From Erwinia tracheiphila (GTDB lineage Bacteria; Pseudomonadota; Gammaproteobacteria; Enterobacterales; Enterobacteriaceae), in contig NZ_CP089932.1 in NCBI RefSeq assembly GCF_021365465.1, forward strand, positions 3,844,001 to 3,908,000: a stretch of DNA of 64,000 bases, written 5' to 3'. Numbering within the stretch: the first letter of the stretch is position 1; every line of letters begins with the position of its first letter. The position numbers were made by a program, and so were the translations under genes. The notes beneath the pieces were generated by a model. That model was not told the DNA's origin, searched no databases, and was given only the letters and a program-made list of their open reading frames with translations. Positions 43,428-52,500 of the stretch are shown piece by piece.

Positions 43428-45301
43428 ATCAGCGCCCTTTTCCCCATCCGTGCAGGCCAGTATCCCACCTCACCGCGCTGCTGACTGGTCAGGGTCATCT
43501 CGGTGAAGGTGTTCATCGCCACCAGACGGGAGAACACCCGCTCCAGCACGCTGCCTAACAACCACGGGCTGGCACCGGAGAACGCCTCCTCATCGACGTT
43601 CAGCTCAATACCGATGCCGCGGGCAAAGACAATCGGCCCCGGTTCCGGCACACGACGACAGACTGGCCTGAGCTGACAGTGACGGATGCCGTCTATCTGT
43701 CGCGCCACCGGGGCATCAGCCAGGTTGGCATACAGCCCCAGCAGCTGGCGCAGCGCTGAAGCGCCCTGGCCGTCGTCGCCGTCCATCAGACTGAGGTAGT
43801 TCATTTGCAGATGGCTGACCAGCCGCCAGGCGGTCAGCCCTTCGGCCAGAGCGGTGCAGGGCGGCGTCGGTCCTTTGCGCAGCGTCAACTGAGCCACCGG
43901 GATAGAGTCCTGCATCATAAAGTTGCCCTGGTCCTGTTGCAGCAGCAGCAGCGGTAAATCGCGGCTGGTACACATCACCTCAGCCGTCAGGTGACGCAGA
44001 TCGTTGTGCCACGGCGAATGGCGCTCATCCACCAGCGACAGAAACACTTCGGAACCGATATAGCCAGTGCGCGTACCAAAGCGCTGTGCATGCTCTGACA
44101 GGGTGCGCTGCTCGCGGCGCAGCGAGAAATAGGCACCGTAGTCGCCCTCATCCCCGCTGAAGGTGCTCCAGAACGGACGAAAAACCTGTTCGCCCTGTCC
44201 TTTTCCGCCGCTGGCATAGAGTTTCTGTACGGAGAAAATTTCGTAATCCAGCGGGCGAATGTTATCCACCACCAGATGGTATTCATGCACACTGTCACTT
44301 ATTTTTTGCCGCTCGGCGGTCTTGGGAAACAGGTTAGTCACTGGCGTGCAGTGCAGCGCCAGATGGCTTTTATCGATCACCCGCTCCAGCGACGCATCGG
44401 CTTTGTCCAGCAGCAGCACGATTTCAAAAGCGTTTACCCCCGGCTTACAGGAGGCGACCAGGCCGCCAGGCTGGCTGATGCTGATAAACTGGAAACGTGC
44501 CGGAAAAGCGAAGTATTCCTGTAACAGACGATAGCCGTCAAAGTTACGCAGGTCGTCCGGCAGCATGGCCTGATCCGCAGCAAAGCCTTCCTGCTTCACC
44601 GCATCATCATGCAGCACCCTGCGCTGCGGCTGCGCCTCCACGGTCTGACAGAAACTACCGACCGTGTGCTGCATTATTAGCTCCAGTAATTTCTGAGCCT
44701 GAATATCCGGGTCGCTAAGAAAAAAGATCAGTTGATCAAGACTGAGGTGGTTGAGCACCACGTCATTGAAGCACTCCAGGCGGATACGCAGTGCGCTGAC
44801 CGCGCCGCGCTGGCTAAGGCCCAGCGGACCGAGGGGAATATCCGCAGGAACGCCGCCCAGCTCAACGTGGCTGATACGCAGCGGCTGCAGCATGACGTCG
44901 TGCGCAGTGGTGTAGCTACAGGTCACGCCACTTTTCTTCAGGGTCTGGCTGTCCATCATGGTGCCGCGCGGCACCAGAAAGCCGCCGGTAATATCGCCTT
45001 TTTTACTGTCAGGGTGAAGTTCGGCAATGGCCAGCGACGGCGTGGGCGCAAGGTAATTTGGCGCAATCATCTCCAGCAGGCGCTGGGAGAAACGCGGGAA
45101 CTCCGCATCCATTTTCAGCTGGACGCGGGAGGTCAGGAAAGCAAAGCCCTCCATTAGCCGCTCGACATAAGGATCGGCGACATCAATACCGCGCATTCCC
45201 AGGCGTCCGGCGACTTTTGGGTAGCGGGCGGCAAACTCCGCCCCCATTTCACGCAGGTAAGCCAGTTCGCGGTTGTAATAATCGAGCAGTTTGCTGTCCA
45301 T
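43424..45301 (-). CDS. tssF: T6SS baseplate protein TssF
   Basis: A 625-residue protein starting MDSKLLDYYNRELAYLREMGAEFAARYPKVAGRLGM, the diagnostic TssF opening, with PYVERLMEGFAFLTSRVQLKMDAEFPRFSQRLLEMIAPNYL and a C-terminal GVGIEL-like block (FARGIGIELNVDEEAFSG). Starts 3 nt after tssE and overlaps tssG. Full length and apparently intact. Confidence 0.96.
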   Translation of the reverse strand: MDSKLLDYYNRELAYLREMGAEFAARYPKVAGRLGMRGIDVADPYVERLMEGFAFLTSRVQLKMDAEFPRFSQRLLEMIAPNYLAPTPSLAIAELHPDSKKGDITGGFLVPRGTMMDSQTLKKSGVTCSYTTAHDVMLQPLRISHVELGGVPADIPLGPLGLSQRGAVSALRIRLECFNDVVLNHLSLDQLIFFLSDPDIQAQKLLELIMQHTVGSFCQTVEAQPQRRVLHDDAVKQEGFAADQAMLPDDLRNFDGYRLLQEYFAFPARFQFISISQPGGLVASCKPGVNAFEIVLLLDKADASLERVIDKSHLALHCTPVTNLFPKTAERQKISDSVHEYHLVVDNIRPLDYEIFSVQKLYASGGKGQGEQVFRPFWSTFSGDEGDYGAYFSLRREQRTLSEHAQRFGTRTGYIGSEVFLSLVDERHSPWHNDLRHLTAEVMCTSRDLPLLLLQQDQGNFMMQDSIPVAQLTLRKGPTPPCTALAEGLTAWRLVSHLQMNYLSLMDGDDGQGASALRQLLGLYANLADAPVARQIDGIRHCQLRPVCRRVPEPGPIVFARGIGIELNVDEEAFSGASPWLLGSVLERVFSRLVAMNTFTEMTLTSQQRGEVGYWPARMGKRALI

Positions 45302-45303
45302 GG

Positions 45304-45879
45304 TTACCCTACATCTTTCAGCTCAAAATGGCCGTTTTCCAGGTCCAGCTCGGTGCGGAACATGAACTCCAGCGGATAAGGCACGCACCACAGCCGTCCC
45401 TTGATTTCAATCGACAGAACGTTATGCAGATTCAGTGAACTGGTGTCCGACACACAGCGTACCTGCAATCCGCTGGGCAGGATGCGTGGTTCAAAGTGCA
45501 GAATCGAGTTGGTCAGCTTGCGCTGAATATCATGCCATTCGATATCCGACATGCGTTGTCCGGCCAGCGGCGCGACGCCGAAATTGTACGCAGAACGCTG
45601 CACCTGCGGAAAAGGGGCCAGGTCCTGCTGTGCTTCGTTGTTAATGCTGTTAAACAGCCACTGCAAATCACGCAGCACGTTGCGACGCAGCGCGCTGTGT
45701 GAAATCACTGTACTGTTGACCGACTCCTGCTGCTTATCCGGGGCGTTATCAGTCAGCCGGTCCAGCAGCGAGGGCTGCATCTTGTCGCGGGCGTTCAGCG
45801 CATCCTGTTTATTACGGTGGCGAAAGCCGCCGCGTAGCAGACCGCCGCCCTGCTGCGAGGAATCAAAATCGTTACTCAT
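45304..45879 (-). CDS. tssE: T6SS baseplate protein TssE (gp25-like)
   Basis: Start at 45879 (MSNDFDSSQQGG), overlapping the tagJ stop by 8 nt; 191 residues. Contains the gp25-like core: MQPSLLDRLTDNAP, RRNVLRDLQWLFNS, FGVAPLAGQRMSDIEWHDIQRKL and the IEIKGRLWCVPYPLEFMFRTELDLENG end. The N-terminal ~45 residues are an extended polar tail. Connects the sheath to the baseplate. Confidence 0.95.
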   Translation of the reverse strand: MSNDFDSSQQGGGLLRGGFRHRNKQDALNARDKMQPSLLDRLTDNAPDKQQESVNSTVISHSALRRNVLRDLQWLFNSINNEAQQDLAPFPQVQRSAYNFGVAPLAGQRMSDIEWHDIQRKLTNSILHFEPRILPSGLQVRCVSDTSSLNLHNVLSIEIKGRLWCVPYPLEFMFRTELDLENGHFELKDVG

Positions 45880-46696
45880 CGTCGGCTTCCACAAAGGTCA
45901 GCACATCAAGGCCCAGCAGCGGGAAATCGTTTTCATCACTCAGCCAGGTTTTCTGTCCGTGGCCGATAAACTGCTCGCCCGCGGCATCCAGCGGTGTCCA
46001 TTCGGTGACGCTGCCAAGTTTAATGCGGTCATCCGCCGCCGGATCGAACGGGTAGCGCACGGGGAGCTGGCACACCTGCTCACTGCCGTCGATCAACCGG
46101 ACCAGCGTATGACGCCACACCAGATCGGTGACGCTGGCAGGCGGCTGAAAGCGCAGCTCGCTGATAGCGGCAAACGGCAGCCAAGTGTAATGCCCGTTGA
46201 CGATAAGTTCGCAGAGCGGGCCGAGGCGACCATCGCCATCCATCAGCCAGGCCACCGCCCGTTCATGTTCGGTATTTTCCTGTTTTACCCGGCCCGGATT
46301 TACCGTCGCCGCCTCAAAGGCAACAGCGCGCAACGCGGCGGCTTTTTCATGCTCGCCCGTCCCGTCCGCTGCCAGCGCGGCAAGCAGGCACCCCGCCCAG
46401 CTAAACGCCTCGCCCGGCATACGCGGCTGGGACCCGGCGGCAAACACGCCAGTGCGCTGGATCTCACCCTGGACCGCCTGTTCCAGCAGGGTGACCGTCG
46501 ATTTTGCCTGCGGATTTAGTGCCACCCATGACTTTAGCTGGGTGAGCGCCCGCGCCCAGTTTCCGTCCAGACAAAGAAGCTGCACAAAGGTGGCCCGCAG
46601 GTCAGCATCGGCCGTGCGGCTTTTGATCTCGTTTTCCACCCGGTTCAGCGTTTCCGCCAGTGAGACCCCGGACATCAGTTGGTTAAGAGAACACAC
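45872..46696 (-). CDS. tagJ: T6SS accessory protein TagJ (ImpE)
   Basis: A 274-residue protein with the ImpE/TagJ layout: SLAETLNRVENEIKSRTADADLRATFVQLLCLDGNWARALTQLKSW at the N-terminus and a C-terminal TEWTPLDAAGEQFIGHGQKTWLSDENDFPLLG block. TagJ binds the sheath protein TssB and, with ClpV, helps sheath turnover. It lies directly ahead of tssE, the usual arrangement. Confidence 0.9.
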   Translation of the reverse strand: MCSLNQLMSGVSLAETLNRVENEIKSRTADADLRATFVQLLCLDGNWARALTQLKSWVALNPQAKSTVTLLEQAVQGEIQRTGVFAAGSQPRMPGEAFSWAGCLLAALAADGTGEHEKAAALRAVAFEAATVNPGRVKQENTEHERAVAWLMDGDGRLGPLCELIVNGHYTWLPFAAISELRFQPPASVTDLVWRHTLVRLIDGSEQVCQLPVRYPFDPAADDRIKLGSVTEWTPLDAAGEQFIGHGQKTWLSDENDFPLLGLDVLTFVEADDE

Positions 46697-46721
46697 AGGC
46701 TTTCCTTTTACGGTCGATAAA

Positions 46722-47774
46722 CTAGTTAAGGGTGCGGAATGAACCGGCGGCCGGATCTTTCAGTTCCGGGTGCAGCGCTTCAACCAGGCGGATAGTCAGA
46801 GAGTCTTTCTCAAGCAGATACGGCACCCAGACCTTACGCACTTCATTCAGGCGGGCTTTAAGCGCGCTTTCGTCGCTGGCTTCCTGCTGGCTTATTTGCA
46901 CGACCAGCGTGCCGTCGGCCTGCCAGCCGTTAAGCTGCGGCGCATAGGGCAACACCATCCAGCTTTGTGGCGACTTCTCGTCGGTCAGCACCATACGTTC
47001 GTTGTTAACAGTGGTGATTTGCACATCCGCGTCGGTCGCTTTGCTGGTCAGTCCGGCAACCGGAAAGCCTTCCAGGAACACCACCGGGACATTACTGCTG
47101 GCACCTTTACCCATCTGAGTTAAGCGCGTTTCACCGCTTAACCAGCCGTTGCTGCCACAGTACGTGCTGCCTTTTGCCGGTACAAAAAGTGCGCTGGTTT
47201 GCTCGCTGTTATACAGCCAGGTACGGAAATGGCAGCCGTCCATCAGGCTGAACTGGGTCCACGGCGTGGTATCCGCGGGCGGCGAGAGATCTTCCGCCTT
47301 CACCACAACTGGTGCGGATACGGGAGCGGCCGTCGTCTGTGCAGATGAACTGCCTCCAGCGGCGGGCGTGGCCGCCGGCGTCAGTGCTGGCTGGCTGACT
47401 GGAGCGGCGGCAGGCGGCGTTAACGGGTCGATTTTCACCGCCCACGCCTGCGCCTTGCTGGCGCTGCCGTGCGCCAGGCTGGTACCGCTGCTGTCGTTCA
47501 TCTGCCAGTGGATAACGTTCAGCGTTTTACACTGTTTTTCCAGCACGCTGCCCACGCGCGGCAGAAAGTTTTTCAGCATGGACGGATTTTTATTGCCGTT
47601 GGTGACAATGCGCAGAGGCAGTTCCGACTCACACCAGCTGGCCAGGGACGTGTTTTTGATGTTGTCGATCCAGATGTCCAGTTTCAGCGAGGGAGAGGAC
47701 ACCACGCGGTAATCCTGCGCCCAGGCGCTGGACGCAATAAGCAGGGAGAACGCACCTGATAGCCAATATTTCAT
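46722..47774 (-). CDS. Periplasmic T6SS-associated protein, unknown
   Basis: A 350-residue protein with a clear Sec signal peptide (MKYWLSGAFSLLIASSAWAQ, cleavage after AWA). A Pro/Ala-rich linker (TPPAAAPVSQPALTPAATPAAG) separates two domains; cysteines (WCESEL, KQCKTL, DGCHFR, TYCGSNGW) could form disulfides in the periplasm. The C-terminal domain binds no recognised motif. It sits between tagH and tagJ in an apparent operon. I do not recognise a named family. Confidence 0.75.
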   Translation of the reverse strand: MKYWLSGAFSLLIASSAWAQDYRVVSSPSLKLDIWIDNIKNTSLASWCESELPLRIVTNGNKNPSMLKNFLPRVGSVLEKQCKTLNVIHWQMNDSSGTSLAHGSASKAQAWAVKIDPLTPPAAAPVSQPALTPAATPAAGGSSSAQTTAAPVSAPVVVKAEDLSPPADTTPWTQFSLMDGCHFRTWLYNSEQTSALFVPAKGSTYCGSNGWLSGETRLTQMGKGASSNVPVVFLEGFPVAGLTSKATDADVQITTVNNERMVLTDEKSPQSWMVLPYAPQLNGWQADGTLVVQISQQEASDESALKARLNEVRKVWVPYLLEKDSLTIRLVEALHPELKDPAAGSFRTLN

Positions 47775-47792
47775 AAAAGTCCTTGAAGGCTG

Positions 47793-49820
47793 TTAATCAC
47801 GAAGAGGGAAAAACTGGGCCGCTTCCGACAGGGAATGGAGCAGCGTGGTGTCCTGCGGATCGCCCACCCAGACGGCGATGGCGCTGTAATTGTCCTGGCT
47901 CACCTGCGAGTGGAGGTCGTTCTTGCGAATCACCTCCTGCATCAGCGTCAACCATTCATCCGGGGTGTTAACCATATGCAGCGACTGCTGCATATGATCC
48001 GGCGACAGGCCATGCCAGAAGCCATCGGTGCAGAGCAGGAAAGCATCGCCGAACAGGGTGTGGAAGTCATCTTCAATTTCACCGGCCGTTTCGCCGTAGC
48101 GTTTGGTGAAGCGTTCCCACAGTGCGGCCTTGCGGCTGCCGGGCAGCGCAAGTCGGGACATCACGCCCTCCTGCCGGGCTTCCTCTTCCAGCTGCTGCGG
48201 GTTGAAGGATTGCAGCATGGAGGCAATGATCGCGCGGATCCCGGCGATCATCCCCAGCTGGTGTGCCTGCAGATCCACCAGCGCATCGCGTACCGACTGC
48301 CGCGGCGGCATGAAGCCCGGCATCCGGCTGCCAAACATCTGCATCAGCACTGATTTTCCGGAAGGCAACAACTTGAACGGGTTGTTGGCCTCGTCAAGGA
48401 TCACCGTCATCTCTGCCTTCACGCCGCGCTTGAGAATCGAACGTGAGGAGAGCAGCGCCACGGTACCCTGCGAGAACATACTGAACATCTGCCCCAGCTC
48501 CCGCATGGTGCCGCGATCGAAACGCGGGGTGGGTTGCAGATCGTTCAGACCCATACCACCGAGGAGCGCGCCCAGCAGTTCACCGTCGAGCGCGTCGCCC
48601 CCGGAAGCGGCTGCCGTACCCTGCTGCACTACCGGATTGGCAACCGGATCGATACGCAGACGTCCTTTCGGTGGCGGCGTGGTGCTGCGCACCACCGCCT
48701 GTGGCGTCGGCAACGTAATACCACCGTAGCCAGTCTGCGCCGTGGGCAGTTCCTCAGCCAGTGGGATCACAGGTGCGCTCGCCGGCGTTGGCATCGGTGC
48801 AGCATGACCTGACACCGCCAGCGGCTCTTCGAATAACGGAGAGGCTATCGGCTGCTCATCAAATAGCGGCGACTGCACCAGCGCTGAATCTGACTGCCTA
48901 GCCATTTTATGCTCACCAAACAGGTTGAAATCGCTGTCATACGTTTCACCAGCAGGTACAACGGCATATGGCTGACCACTGGCAGACTGCGGTCGGGACC
49001 GGGCAGGGGGAACCTCGACCGGCGTCAGCGGCAGGGCGCTGCCCAACAGGCCGAGCGGATCGTCACTGTTCATCTTCGCTGGCGCACTGCCCCCACCAAA
49101 CAGGGCCAGCGGGTCCAGTTCATCTTTTTTTGGCTCTGGCCACGGCGTTCTGGCCGCAGGCTGCGTAATCAGCGTGCTGGGCGTACTGTCATCAAAGATA
49201 CTGTCACTGTTAAACAGTTCGCCGTTGTTAAACAGCGTATCCGGCTGCTGCTGGCGGCGGTCAAAATTGAGCGAATCCGGTTTCACGGCAAACTGGGCCA
49301 GCGGGTCAACCGGATTGCGATCCGGCGCGGTGCCTTCCGTCAGTGGATTGGCGCTGGTCTGTAGTGCTTTCGGGCGGCTGGAGAGGCTGTCGCTGATTGA
49401 GAACTCCTCCGCCAGGCTGTCCCAGATTTCACTGGGAATGGCAGCGGGAGCAGACACCAGCGGCGGGGCCACCGGTGCCGGATGGGGTGCTGGCGTCAGC
49501 GAGGAAGCAAGCTCACTAACCTGCAGGCGGTATTCATCAATGCTGAGAATATCGCCTTCCTGCAGATCAACCTGCCGCCCACGCTCCAGCGGAATATCAT
49601 TCAGGTGTACCAGCGTCACGTTGCCACGATTGGTAATGCGGCATTCCCCCTCCGCCGTGATATGCACGATGGCCTGCAGACGGGAGATGGTACGGTCATC
49701 GTCCGGCAGCACCAGATTATTATCCACGCCACGTCCGATGGTGCCGCCTGGCGGCTGGAAATCACAGCTGCTCTGCGGCGGCTGATGGCCGGGCTTGTTC
49801 GCTATTATCGTAAATCGCAT
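47793..49820 (-). CDS. tagH: FHA protein TagH fused to the tail of a PP2C phosphatase (PppA)
   Basis: Start at 49820 (MRFTIIANKPGHQPPQSSCDFQPPGG). The FHA domain (GRGVDNNLVLPDDDRTISRLQAIVH, NVTLVHLND) covers residues ~1-105; a long Pro/Asp-rich linker follows; then the TagH C-terminal domain (DGELLGALLGGMGL ... LWERFTKRYGETAGEIEDDFHTLFGDAFL). TagH proteins end there; this one continues as LLCTDGFWHGLSPDHMQ ... QVSQDNYSAIAVWVGD, the last ~75 residues of a PppA-type phosphatase (final Asp-Gly and Asp-Asn motifs). The phosphatase N-terminal metal site is absent. An in-frame deletion at a shared GDxFL segment explains the fusion. Confidence 0.82.
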   Translation of the reverse strand: MRFTIIANKPGHQPPQSSCDFQPPGGTIGRGVDNNLVLPDDDRTISRLQAIVHITAEGECRITNRGNVTLVHLNDIPLERGRQVDLQEGDILSIDEYRLQVSELASSLTPAPHPAPVAPPLVSAPAAIPSEIWDSLAEEFSISDSLSSRPKALQTSANPLTEGTAPDRNPVDPLAQFAVKPDSLNFDRRQQQPDTLFNNGELFNSDSIFDDSTPSTLITQPAARTPWPEPKKDELDPLALFGGGSAPAKMNSDDPLGLLGSALPLTPVEVPPARSRPQSASGQPYAVVPAGETYDSDFNLFGEHKMARQSDSALVQSPLFDEQPIASPLFEEPLAVSGHAAPMPTPASAPVIPLAEELPTAQTGYGGITLPTPQAVVRSTTPPPKGRLRIDPVANPVVQQGTAAASGGDALDGELLGALLGGMGLNDLQPTPRFDRGTMRELGQMFSMFSQGTVALLSSRSILKRGVKAEMTVILDEANNPFKLLPSGKSVLMQMFGSRMPGFMPPRQSVRDALVDLQAHQLGMIAGIRAIIASMLQSFNPQQLEEEARQEGVMSRLALPGSRKAALWERFTKRYGETAGEIEDDFHTLFGDAFLLCTDGFWHGLSPDHMQQSLHMVNTPDEWLTLMQEVIRKNDLHSQVSQDNYSAIAVWVGDPQDTTLLHSLSEAAQFFPLRD

Positions 49821-50076
49821 AACGTTTTCCTGATAACGAGGGAGTGCGGGTGCAGTTTCTGTCCCACTATCCATGAAGGTTGCTGGTTGTCTGAATACGG
49901 GCAGCGCACAAGAATTGCAGCCCTTATGAGAATGTTGATTGCTGCCCGGACAGACGGGCAGATAAAACAGCCTGCTGTAACAGGCTCTGATAAGGCGTTA
50001 CTTTTTATAATAGCTGGGAAACCACTTTCCTCAGTAAGAGGGAGAGATGAATTCACTCACTGCCAGAATCATTTAA

Positions 50077-50382
50077 TTAATGTATTTCGGCGAGACGTCG
50101 CTTTAATTCTGCGATGGTTTTCGCCATGGAAGATCCCATTCTGCTGGTTAACACTTTATCTATTGCAATAGCATTTTTCGAACTATCTACAGAGAAAATA
50201 ACGGGCTCATCAGCGGTTGCATTGGGTAAAGTGGCCTCGTAGATAACGGTAATTTTGACCGTCGCGTCACTATCATTTGAGATGATACCGACAGACTTAG
50301 TTGCATTGCAGACTTCAGCTTCCCAGTTGTCAAAACCAATGGTAGGGATCATTATTTTGATCGTTGTTTTTTCTCTGACCAC
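50077..50382 (-). CDS. Hypothetical protein beside the truncated effector
   Basis: Up to 101 residues (possible starts GTG 50382 or ATG 50352: MIPTIGFDNWEAEVCNATKSVG). Mostly beta-strand-like with a C-terminal helix (SMAKTIAELKRRLAEIH). No signal peptide or recognised domain. It lies between IS1 and tagH, where a partner of the lysozyme-like effector might sit, but IS1 has probably removed DNA here, so the original order is unknown. Confidence 0.5.
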   Translation of the reverse strand: MVREKTTIKIMIPTIGFDNWEAEVCNATKSVGIISNDSDATVKITVIYEATLPNATADEPVIFSVDSSKNAIAIDKVLTSRMGSSMAKTIAELKRRLAEIH

Positions 50383-50502
50383 CCTATAAAACAGACGTTA
50401 TCGTCATGTGCGCTCAACCTTTTACCTGCGATAAAGTCACCCATTTTTTGGTCGTGACGCAGACTTGCTGATCACGTATGCTTTGCGCTTTGGATGTAAC
50501 AT

Positions 50503-50778
50503 ATGGCTAAAGTTGATGTCGTCTGCCCTCAGTGCAATGAAATTCATGCTGTACGATGTAACGGACATTCAGCATCCGGTGCCCAACGTTACATCTGCAA
50601 GCATTGTTCAAAGACCTTTCAGCTCAACTTTAGCTACTCCGGTGCCAAACCAGACATACACCAGACCATTGTTAATATGGCCATGAATGGTTACAGATGT
50701 CGCGATACCGCACGGGTTCTCGGTATCAGCCTCAATACGGTTCTGCGGCACTTAAAAAAATTTCGCCAACGCAGGTAG
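50503..50778 (+). CDS. insA: IS1 InsA
   Basis: A 91-residue protein with the zinc finger CPQCN...C and IS1-type HTH (MNGYRCRDTARVLGISLNTVLRHLKK). It regulates IS1 and forms the first part of the InsAB' transposase by -1 frameshifting at an A7 run near 50755. Confidence 0.93.
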   Translation: MAKVDVVCPQCNEIHAVRCNGHSASGAQRYICKHCSKTFQLNFSYSGAKPDIHQTIVNMAMNGYRCRDTARVLGISLNTVLRHLKKFRQRR

Positions 50779-51200
50779 CTGAGAATATCGACCCCGAAAC
50801 GGAGGTTGTTATCTGCTGTGAAGCCGGTGAACAATGGTCTTACGTGCGGTGTAAAAGCAATCCCCGGTGGTTGTTCTATGCTTATGACCGTATCCGCAAA
50901 CGTGCTCTGGCCCACGTCTTCGGCCCGAGAAATGCCCCGACCCTGCGACGATTGCTGGCTCTGTTAAGCAAATTTAACATTGCCTTTTATATGACAGATG
51001 CCTGGCCGGTTTATAAAGTTCGGTTAAGTGCAACAGGCCACGTGGTGAGCAAGAAATATACCCAACGGACAGAACGACATAATCTTAATCTTCGCACACA
51101 TATCAAACGACTGACCCGCAGAACAATTTGCTTTTCGAAGTCAGAGGAAATGCACAATAAGATCATCGGTTGGTATCTTACTCTTCATCATTATCAATAA
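50697..51200 (+). CDS. insB: IS1 InsB, catalytic Asp changed
   Basis: Encodes the DDE half (WLFYAYDRIRKRALAHVFG, YMTDAWPVYKVRL, YTQRTERHNLNLRTHIKRL, SEEMHNKIIGWYL). IS1 proteins have E-M/V-D-E-Q-W at the first catalytic Asp; here it reads EAGEQWSYV, replacing Asp by Gly (GGT). The transposase is therefore probably inactive even if frameshifting works. Confidence 0.85.
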   Translation: MSRYRTGSRYQPQYGSAALKKISPTQVAENIDPETEVVICCEAGEQWSYVRCKSNPRWLFYAYDRIRKRALAHVFGPRNAPTLRRLLALLSKFNIAFYMTDAWPVYKVRLSATGHVVSKKYTQRTERHNLNLRTHIKRLTRRTICFSKSEEMHNKIIGWYLTLHHYQ

Positions 51201-51207
51201 ATATGCG

Positions 51208-51924
51208 TCACGACCCAATTTCTCTTATCGGTTTTTTAAGTGAATCCCATGCGGTTCTTTCAGGAAACTTAGCCGTTTTTGACAGATAGACCGTCATGGC
51301 CCTGGAAACATATTGAGGATATATGAACTCAAATAAAGATGCCTGAGCTTCACGAGTAATAATCCCGCATTCATTCCTACTATTAATGACAAATCGTTCT
51401 GCTGAAGCGCCAACTAAGCGGTTGCCGGCGGACATGACTCTGGCCTGGTCGCCAGGAACACCCGCACGTGTAAGATCCAGATATACCGTATCTTTGCAGC
51501 GATTGCCCATATCATATCCCCTACCGATAGTGACACCTGAAGCCCTTTTCGGCCAGTGTAGATGACGGCTAAAGAACGCACTATGCGGATTATCATTCCC
51601 CTCAGCATCAAATGTAACCTGCCCGAAACTGACCGTCAGGCGCCCGGTATTCAAATGACGGTTTTCCTGAGGGTGGCCAGAGGGGGACCCTTGTGAGTTT
51701 CCCGCCAACAACTTCCTCAACGTTCTTCCATTTGCATCAACCACGCCATCTGGCTGACTAAGAAACTTTGCCTGGTAGGCTTGAATTGCTTCAAATGTTT
51801 TAGGGCCGAAAACACCATCATCACTCAGGTAGGGAAATCCATTTTTCTGAAGTAGCTTTTGTACCACTTTCGCATCAGCAGGGTTATTTCTCCCATTGTG
51901 ACCAACAGAGCCAGAAATATTCAT
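51208..51924 (-). pseudogene. Peptidoglycan-binding, lysozyme-like effector cut by IS1
   Basis: From ATG 51924 (MNISGSVGHNGRNNPADAKVVQKLLQKNGFPYLSDDGVFGPKTFEAIQAYQ) the first ~75 residues are a peptidoglycan-binding domain with no signal peptide. The second part includes HWPKRASGVTIGRGYDMGNR, resembling pesticin/phage-type muramidases (GxTIGxGYDxG). The frame ends with IS1-derived residues at 51208, so the C-terminus is lost. Lying immediately downstream of hcp without a secretion signal, it looks like a T6SS cell-wall effector. Confidence 0.78.
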
Positions 51925-52020
51925 CGATATTCCCTTGCATGGAATAATAATTATTCAGACAGAAACTTTCATAAATTAATAAAAGCAACCCCCGAAAAAA
52001 GGAGTTGCTCAATAAGCGAC

Positions 52021-52500
52021 TTACGCTTCTTTATTCTCTTTAATATTCCAGCCGGCACTGCTTTCTGCGCCTTTACCGCCGGAAGAGCTTTGCTCCCAGT
52101 ACTGCTGTTTCACTTTGGAGGCCTGGAATGAGTAGGTCATACCCAGAGTGTCGCCGTTGTCGGAGCCGTTGTAATTAACGGTCGTCACCAGAACGTCTTC
52201 CAGAGTAATGCGTGCGTACTCAACCTGAGTACCGCCCGCTTTACAGATGGACACTTCCACTTTGGCAAGGTGCTTACCGCTGGCGCAGTTTTTCAGCAGC
52301 GCAGTAACGGATTTGTCGATCAGGGCATTAACGTGCAGGTCATTGAAATTCACTTTACCCGCGCCGCCGCCGCCAACGGCCATATTGCCCGGCTGGGTTG
52401 CGCCCCAGGAAAAAGAGGTAATATCTGTCCAGCCAGTGTGGTTGGAGTCTTTAGACTCGCCAGTCACACCGTCAACCTTCATAAACATATCAATAGCCAT
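52021..52500 (-). CDS. tssD: Hcp, T6SS inner tube protein
   Basis: Start at 52500 (MAIDMFMKVDGVTGESKDSNHTGW), giving 159 residues; the longer 52584 reading has no support. Contains the Hcp signature (DITSFSWGATQPG, HVNALIDKSVTALLKNCASGKHLAKVEVSICKAGG, YARITLEDVLVTTVNYNG). Stacks as hexameric rings forming the tube. A long leader precedes it, so it may have its own promoter. Confidence 0.97.
   Translation of the reverse strand: MAIDMFMKVDGVTGESKDSNHTGWTDITSFSWGATQPGNMAVGGGGAGKVNFNDLHVNALIDKSVTALLKNCASGKHLAKVEVSICKAGGTQVEYARITLEDVLVTTVNYNGSDNGDTLGMTYSFQASKVKQQYWEQSSSGGKGAESSAGWNIKENKEA

Larger units (their letters stand above)
50450..51215 (+). mobile_element. IS1-family element
   Basis: Ends are GGTCGTGACGCA (50450) and its complement TGCGTCACGACC (51215). 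It is 766 bp and carries insA and insB. The flanks (CCATTTTTT and CAATTTCTC) do not form an 8-9 bp target duplication, pointing to an adjacent deletion after insertion. Confidence 0.88.
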
